From positions 1,991,415-2,055,414 of the forward strand of contig JADJSD010000001.1 of NCBI GenBank assembly GCA_016711875.1: a stretch of DNA of 64,000 nt, in the 5' to 3' direction. Both the position numbers and the translations under genes were made by a program. Under the pieces are notes generated by a model. That model was not told where the DNA came from, did no database searches, and saw only the letters and a list, made by a program, of their open reading frames with translations. This document shows, in pieces, positions 61,175 through 64,000 of this stretch (its first letter is position 1; each line of letters opens with the position of its first letter). The stretch comes from Betaproteobacteria bacterium (GTDB lineage Bacteria; Pseudomonadota; Gammaproteobacteria; Burkholderiales; Usitatibacteraceae).

Positions 61175-63235
61175 TCAGAACGTCCAGCGCACCCCGGCAT
61201 GGATGCTCCGGCGAACCTGCGTGGCGGCCGTGCCGAGGAAGTCGGACAGGTACTCGGGGTGCTGGCGATCGCCGAGATTGCTGCCGGCGATCCAGATCTC
61301 GAGACCGCGCCGGATTCGCCAGCCGGCCCGCGCGTCGAGGGCCGTGTAGCGGGGGATGGTGATGCCCTCGAGCTGCACGCGCCCGACATGGCGGATGGCG
61401 AAGTCGAGGTCCACGTCCGGACGTGGATTCGCCGAGACTCGCAGCGAGAACTGGTGCTCGGGTGTGTCGAGCTCGTCCGGCTGCGACAGGCTGGAGTCGG
61501 GCGCGTCGAAGCGGGTCCGGGTACCCGTGTAGGCCCCCTGGAAGCGCAGCGCGGGCAGGGGGCGCCAGTCGATCGCGGCTTCGAGCCCGCTGACGGTCCC
61601 GCTCGGCTCGTTCGTGAACTGCAGGGGCAGGAGGACGTGCGGCACGGGCTCGGTCACGAAGGACGGCTGGCCGAAGACCGTGGCTCGCAGGTGATCGTAG
61701 CGGTTGCGATACGCGGCGAGGTCGATCGAAAAGGTCGGCGAAAGGCGCGTGCGCCAGCCCGCCTCGATCGCGACGAGTTCCTCCGAGGCGAAGTCCCGCG
61801 AGCCGCGCACGTCCAGCAGCGCGGGAAAGGGGGAAACGTTCGGCCCCATGAAGGGCGGCATCACGCTCAGGCGCACCGAGCTGTCGCGCTCGATGATGGC
61901 CGGCGAGCGTACCGCGCGCGAGATCGCGGCCCACACCGTGTTGTCGCGATCCGGCGTGAAGGCGATGCGCAGGTTCGGCTGGAACTCGTTCCCCGTGAAC
62001 TCCGTGTGGTCGATCCGTGCACCCGCGACGACCTTCAAGCGCTCAGGCACGAGGGTCACCTCGTCCTGCGCGAACACGCTGGCCAGGTTGAATCGGTTGC
62101 GGGAGGGATCGAGGGACACGCCGAGCGTGGGCGATCCGCCCGGCACCACGCCGTCCTCGAACCGGTAGTCTGTCAACCGGTAGCCCAGGCCCCAGGTGAA
62201 GTCGTGACCCGCGGCGGGACGCAGGGTGTGCTGGAACTCGAGGTCCGCATTGCGCCGCAGCTCCTTGGCGCCGACGTACTCGATGCGGGCTTGGTCGACA
62301 TAGGCCTGCAGGCTCAGGCTCGAGCCGCCGGCCAGCTGGCGCCGCCAGAGGCCGCGCACGTGGGCGCCTTCGTTTCGCAGGGGCGAATCGAAGGTGATCG
62401 TGTAGGGCGGGACGAGCAGGCCGGTCGTGAGCGCGTCGCCGATCTCGCTGCGCAGGGCCTCGCCCTGCACCGTCAGGCTGTCGGTTCCGTCGCTGCGGTC
62501 GACGCGGAAGCCCGCGCGCCATCGTTTCCACCTGTCCTTCGGGTCGTCCGTGGTGAAGGCGGCTCCCGGTTCCTGTTGCGCGGCTTTCGCGTACAGGCGC
62601 AGGTGTGCGTCCGGGGCGAGCTCGTAGCCGTGGCGCAGGGTGGCCGTGGCCCGGTCGACGTTTCCGACGGTCGCCGCCGCCAGCGTTCCCAGCGTTCCGG
62701 CGGCCGATCGCGTGATGACGTTGATCACGCCGTTGACGGCGTTGGCGCCCCAGAGGGACGCCCCGGGACCGCGGATCACCTCGACGCGCTCGACGTCCTC
62801 GAGCGGAATGTCCTGCGCATCCCAGAACACGCCCGAAAAGAGGGGCGTGTAGACCGAGCGGCCGTCGACGAGGACGAGCAGCTTGTTCGCGAAGCGGCTG
62901 TTGGAGCCGCGTGCGCTCACGGCCCAGCTGCCCGAGCTGATTCGCGCGACCTCGAGGCCCGGCACCAGTCGCAGGGCCTCCGGCAACGTCGTGACACCCG
63001 AGCGTCGAAGCTCGTCGGCCGTGAGCACGAAGATGGCGGCCGCGGCTTCGGAGAGCTTCTGGTCGCGCTTGGCGACGGAAGTGACGCGAAGGTCGACGAG
63101 GGCTTCGAGTGGAAGGTCGAGCAGGCCCGGCTCGCCGCCTGCAGGGGACCCGGCACGCGCAGTCGGGTCGAGGCCGGCAAGGACGATGCCGCGGGCGAGG
63201 ATGGCGTGGCCCGTGTGACGACGGTAGGCAAGCAT
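61175..63235 (-). CDS. TonB-dependent receptor of the YfiR-associated type
   Basis: A 686-residue outer-membrane receptor. The N-terminal segment LPLEALVDLRVTSVAKRDQKLSEAAAAIFVLTADE and plug (VRRSG-like LRRSGVTTLPEAL, VSARGSNSRFANKLLVLVDGRSVYTPLF, VEVIRGPGASLWGANAVNGVINV) precede a 22-strand barrel ending VRRSIHAGVRWTF with terminal Phe. This receptor/YfiR/hybrid kinase set occurs in many proteobacteria, so the ligand may act as a signal. The ATG at 63235 is used; the signal peptide (GHAILARGIVLAGL) is weak. Confidence 0.88.
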   Translation of the reverse strand: MLAYRRHTGHAILARGIVLAGLDPTARAGSPAGGEPGLLDLPLEALVDLRVTSVAKRDQKLSEAAAAIFVLTADELRRSGVTTLPEALRLVPGLEVARISSGSWAVSARGSNSRFANKLLVLVDGRSVYTPLFSGVFWDAQDIPLEDVERVEVIRGPGASLWGANAVNGVINVITRSAAGTLGTLAAATVGNVDRATATLRHGYELAPDAHLRLYAKAAQQEPGAAFTTDDPKDRWKRWRAGFRVDRSDGTDSLTVQGEALRSEIGDALTTGLLVPPYTITFDSPLRNEGAHVRGLWRRQLAGGSSLSLQAYVDQARIEYVGAKELRRNADLEFQHTLRPAAGHDFTWGLGYRLTDYRFEDGVVPGGSPTLGVSLDPSRNRFNLASVFAQDEVTLVPERLKVVAGARIDHTEFTGNEFQPNLRIAFTPDRDNTVWAAISRAVRSPAIIERDSSVRLSVMPPFMGPNVSPFPALLDVRGSRDFASEELVAIEAGWRTRLSPTFSIDLAAYRNRYDHLRATVFGQPSFVTEPVPHVLLPLQFTNEPSGTVSGLEAAIDWRPLPALRFQGAYTGTRTRFDAPDSSLSQPDELDTPEHQFSLRVSANPRPDVDLDFAIRHVGRVQLEGITIPRYTALDARAGWRIRRGLEIWIAGSNLGDRQHPEYLSDFLGTAATQVRRSIHAGVRWTF

Positions 63236-63343
63236 GGCGGTTGGCGGGAACAGTGAGGGTATTTTTGATCGTAGGCGCTCACCTCTCTGCCGACTTCATC
63301 TGGATCAATCGCGCTGCGACTTCCCGCGTGTCACCATGGGCCC

Positions 63344-63718
63344 ATGACCCCCGCCGCCCTGCGTGCCTTCTGCCTGAAGCTCCCCGCCGCCACCTACGAC
63401 CTCAAGTGGGGGCAGGACCACGTCTACAGCGTGGGCGGGAAGATGTTCGCCGTCGTCTTCGAAGCGAGAAAGGGCGCGGAGACGGTCTCGTTCAAGGTGG
63501 ATGACGGGCGGTTCCTCGAACTCACGGACCGGCCCGGCCTCGTGCCCGCACCCTACCTCGCCCGGGCGAAATGGGTGCAACTCACGAGCCTCGCGGCGCT
63601 GGGCGACGCGGAACTGAAGGCGCTGCTCGCCCGCTCGCATGCGCTGGTGTGCGCGAAGCTCACGCGCGCGGACAGGGTGAGGCTCGGCCTCGAAGCGGCC
63701 GCGCCGAAGAAGCGCTAG
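63344..63718 (+). CDS. MmcQ/YjbR-family DNA-binding-fold protein
   Basis: A 124-residue protein of the YjbR family (CyaY-like fold). Pattern: MTPAALRAFCLKLPAATYDLKWG, HVYSVGGKMFAVVFEA, SFKVDDGRFLELTDRPGLVPAPYLARAKWVQL. The biological role is not established. It ends with a basic tail (APKKR). It overlaps the convergent EamA gene by 4 bp. Confidence 0.88.
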   Translation: MTPAALRAFCLKLPAATYDLKWGQDHVYSVGGKMFAVVFEARKGAETVSFKVDDGRFLELTDRPGLVPAPYLARAKWVQLTSLAALGDAELKALLARSHALVCAKLTRADRVRLGLEAAAPKKR

Positions 63719-64000
63719 CTCCCCCGCTTCGCGAGCCAGATCCCCGCGAGAACGACGGCGCCACCCACGAACTGCGCCGGGCCGATGGCCTCGCCGAAGA
63801 GCGCCCACGCGAAGAGGGCAGCCATCACCGGCTGGATGAGCAGGCTCACCGACGAGAGCGAGGCGGGCAGGTGCGCGAACGCGTACGCGATGAGCCCCTG
63901 CCCCAGAACCTGCGTGACGAGGGCGAGCGCGACGAGGATCGTCCACCCGGAAGCGCCCTGCGGCACGAACGGCTGCGGCGAGAGGAGGGCGACGGGCAGG
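63715..64000 (-). CDS. EamA/DMT-family transporter, N-terminus cut off by window edge
   Basis: The last 94 codons of a membrane transporter, open to the right edge. Visible helices are TILVALALVTQVLGQGLIAYAF, VSLLIQPVMAALFAWALFGEAI and AQFVGGAVVLAGIWLAKRGS, the classic C-terminal half of a second EamA repeat (LIQPVMAALFAWALFGE). The N-terminal two-thirds lies outside the window. Substrate unknown. Confidence 0.85.
   Translation of the reverse strand, partial: LPVALLSPQPFVPQGASGWTILVALALVTQVLGQGLIAYAFAHLPASLSSVSLLIQPVMAALFAWALFGEAIGPAQFVGGAVVLAGIWLAKRGS

Overview
The window is a 64-kb piece of a high-G+C, gene-dense chromosome. It is most likely from a betaproteobacterium. That placement rests on the pyrG/kdsA and eno/ftsB neighbourhoods, a GTP-type PEP carboxykinase, a Bug/TctC-type binding protein, a diheme SoxA, a PXPV-repeat protein and recurrent GGTA(G/A)AAT -10 elements. 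A lineage close to Usitatibacter is possible but cannot be decided from this sequence. About 59 protein genes are supported. Both end genes run off the window: pgi on the left and an EamA transporter on the right. I see no rRNA, tRNA, CRISPR array, complete insertion sequence or prophage.

Layout. 1-3.9 kb (minus strand): pgi, then a coupled Nudix / methyltransferase / drug-metabolite transporter operon. 4-8.5 kb (plus): dadA behind a near-consensus promoter and a 14-bp hairpin, ilvA, a RidA protein, a diguanylate cyclase and a small membrane protein. 8.5-12.7 kb (minus): a tight five-gene operon of SIMPL protein, D-threonine aldolase/D-serine dehydratase-type PLP enzyme, second RidA, M20 peptidase and a secreted protein. 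Together these two blocks look like amino-acid and D-amino-acid catabolism with RidA clearing the reactive enamine intermediates. 12.7-19 kb: an antitoxin-like gene with an 18-bp palindrome, then a block of visibly lower G+C holding an MFS transporter, methylaspartate ammonia-lyase, a TetR regulator, a TctC-type binding protein and an MmgE/PrpD enzyme. It looks like an acquired C5-dicarboxylate (mesaconate) module controlled from one 67-bp divergent promoter region. 19-25.8 kb (minus): CDF and CorA metal transporters, pckG with a clear terminator, and mtnA coupled to a FucA-like aldolase (a plausible DHAP shunt).

25.8-40 kb (plus): pyrG, kdsA, panE, a vanadium-haloperoxidase-like enzyme, a GMC oxidoreductase, a two-subunit molybdenum hydroxylase and a soxXYZA cluster. 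Three copies of an ATGAACGCCGATG-type repeat family lie between these genes, two of them as long inverted repeats. 39.7-54.7 kb: a probable copper trio (DUF2946-like protein, TonB receptor, PCu(A)C chaperone), an HDAC-family deacetylase, a K+ channel, an M17 aminopeptidase, a 1,021-residue secreted CHAT-domain protein, an outer-membrane protein, an FMN glutamate-synthase-like protein, a 258-bp nested inverted repeat and several secreted proteins. 54.8-57.3 kb: eno, ftsB and a glycosyltransferase. 57.3-64 kb: a TonB-like protein, then a TonB receptor / YfiR / hybrid histidine kinase operon, a YjbR protein and the partial EamA transporter.

The points most worth a second look are the low-G+C mesaconate module and its operator, the sox cluster whose SoxY lacks the usual GGCGG carrier arm and whose SoxX start lies in a repeat, the nested inverted repeat at 52.2-52.4 kb, the secreted CHAT protein, and the separation of pyrG-kdsA from eno-ftsB by about 26 kb.
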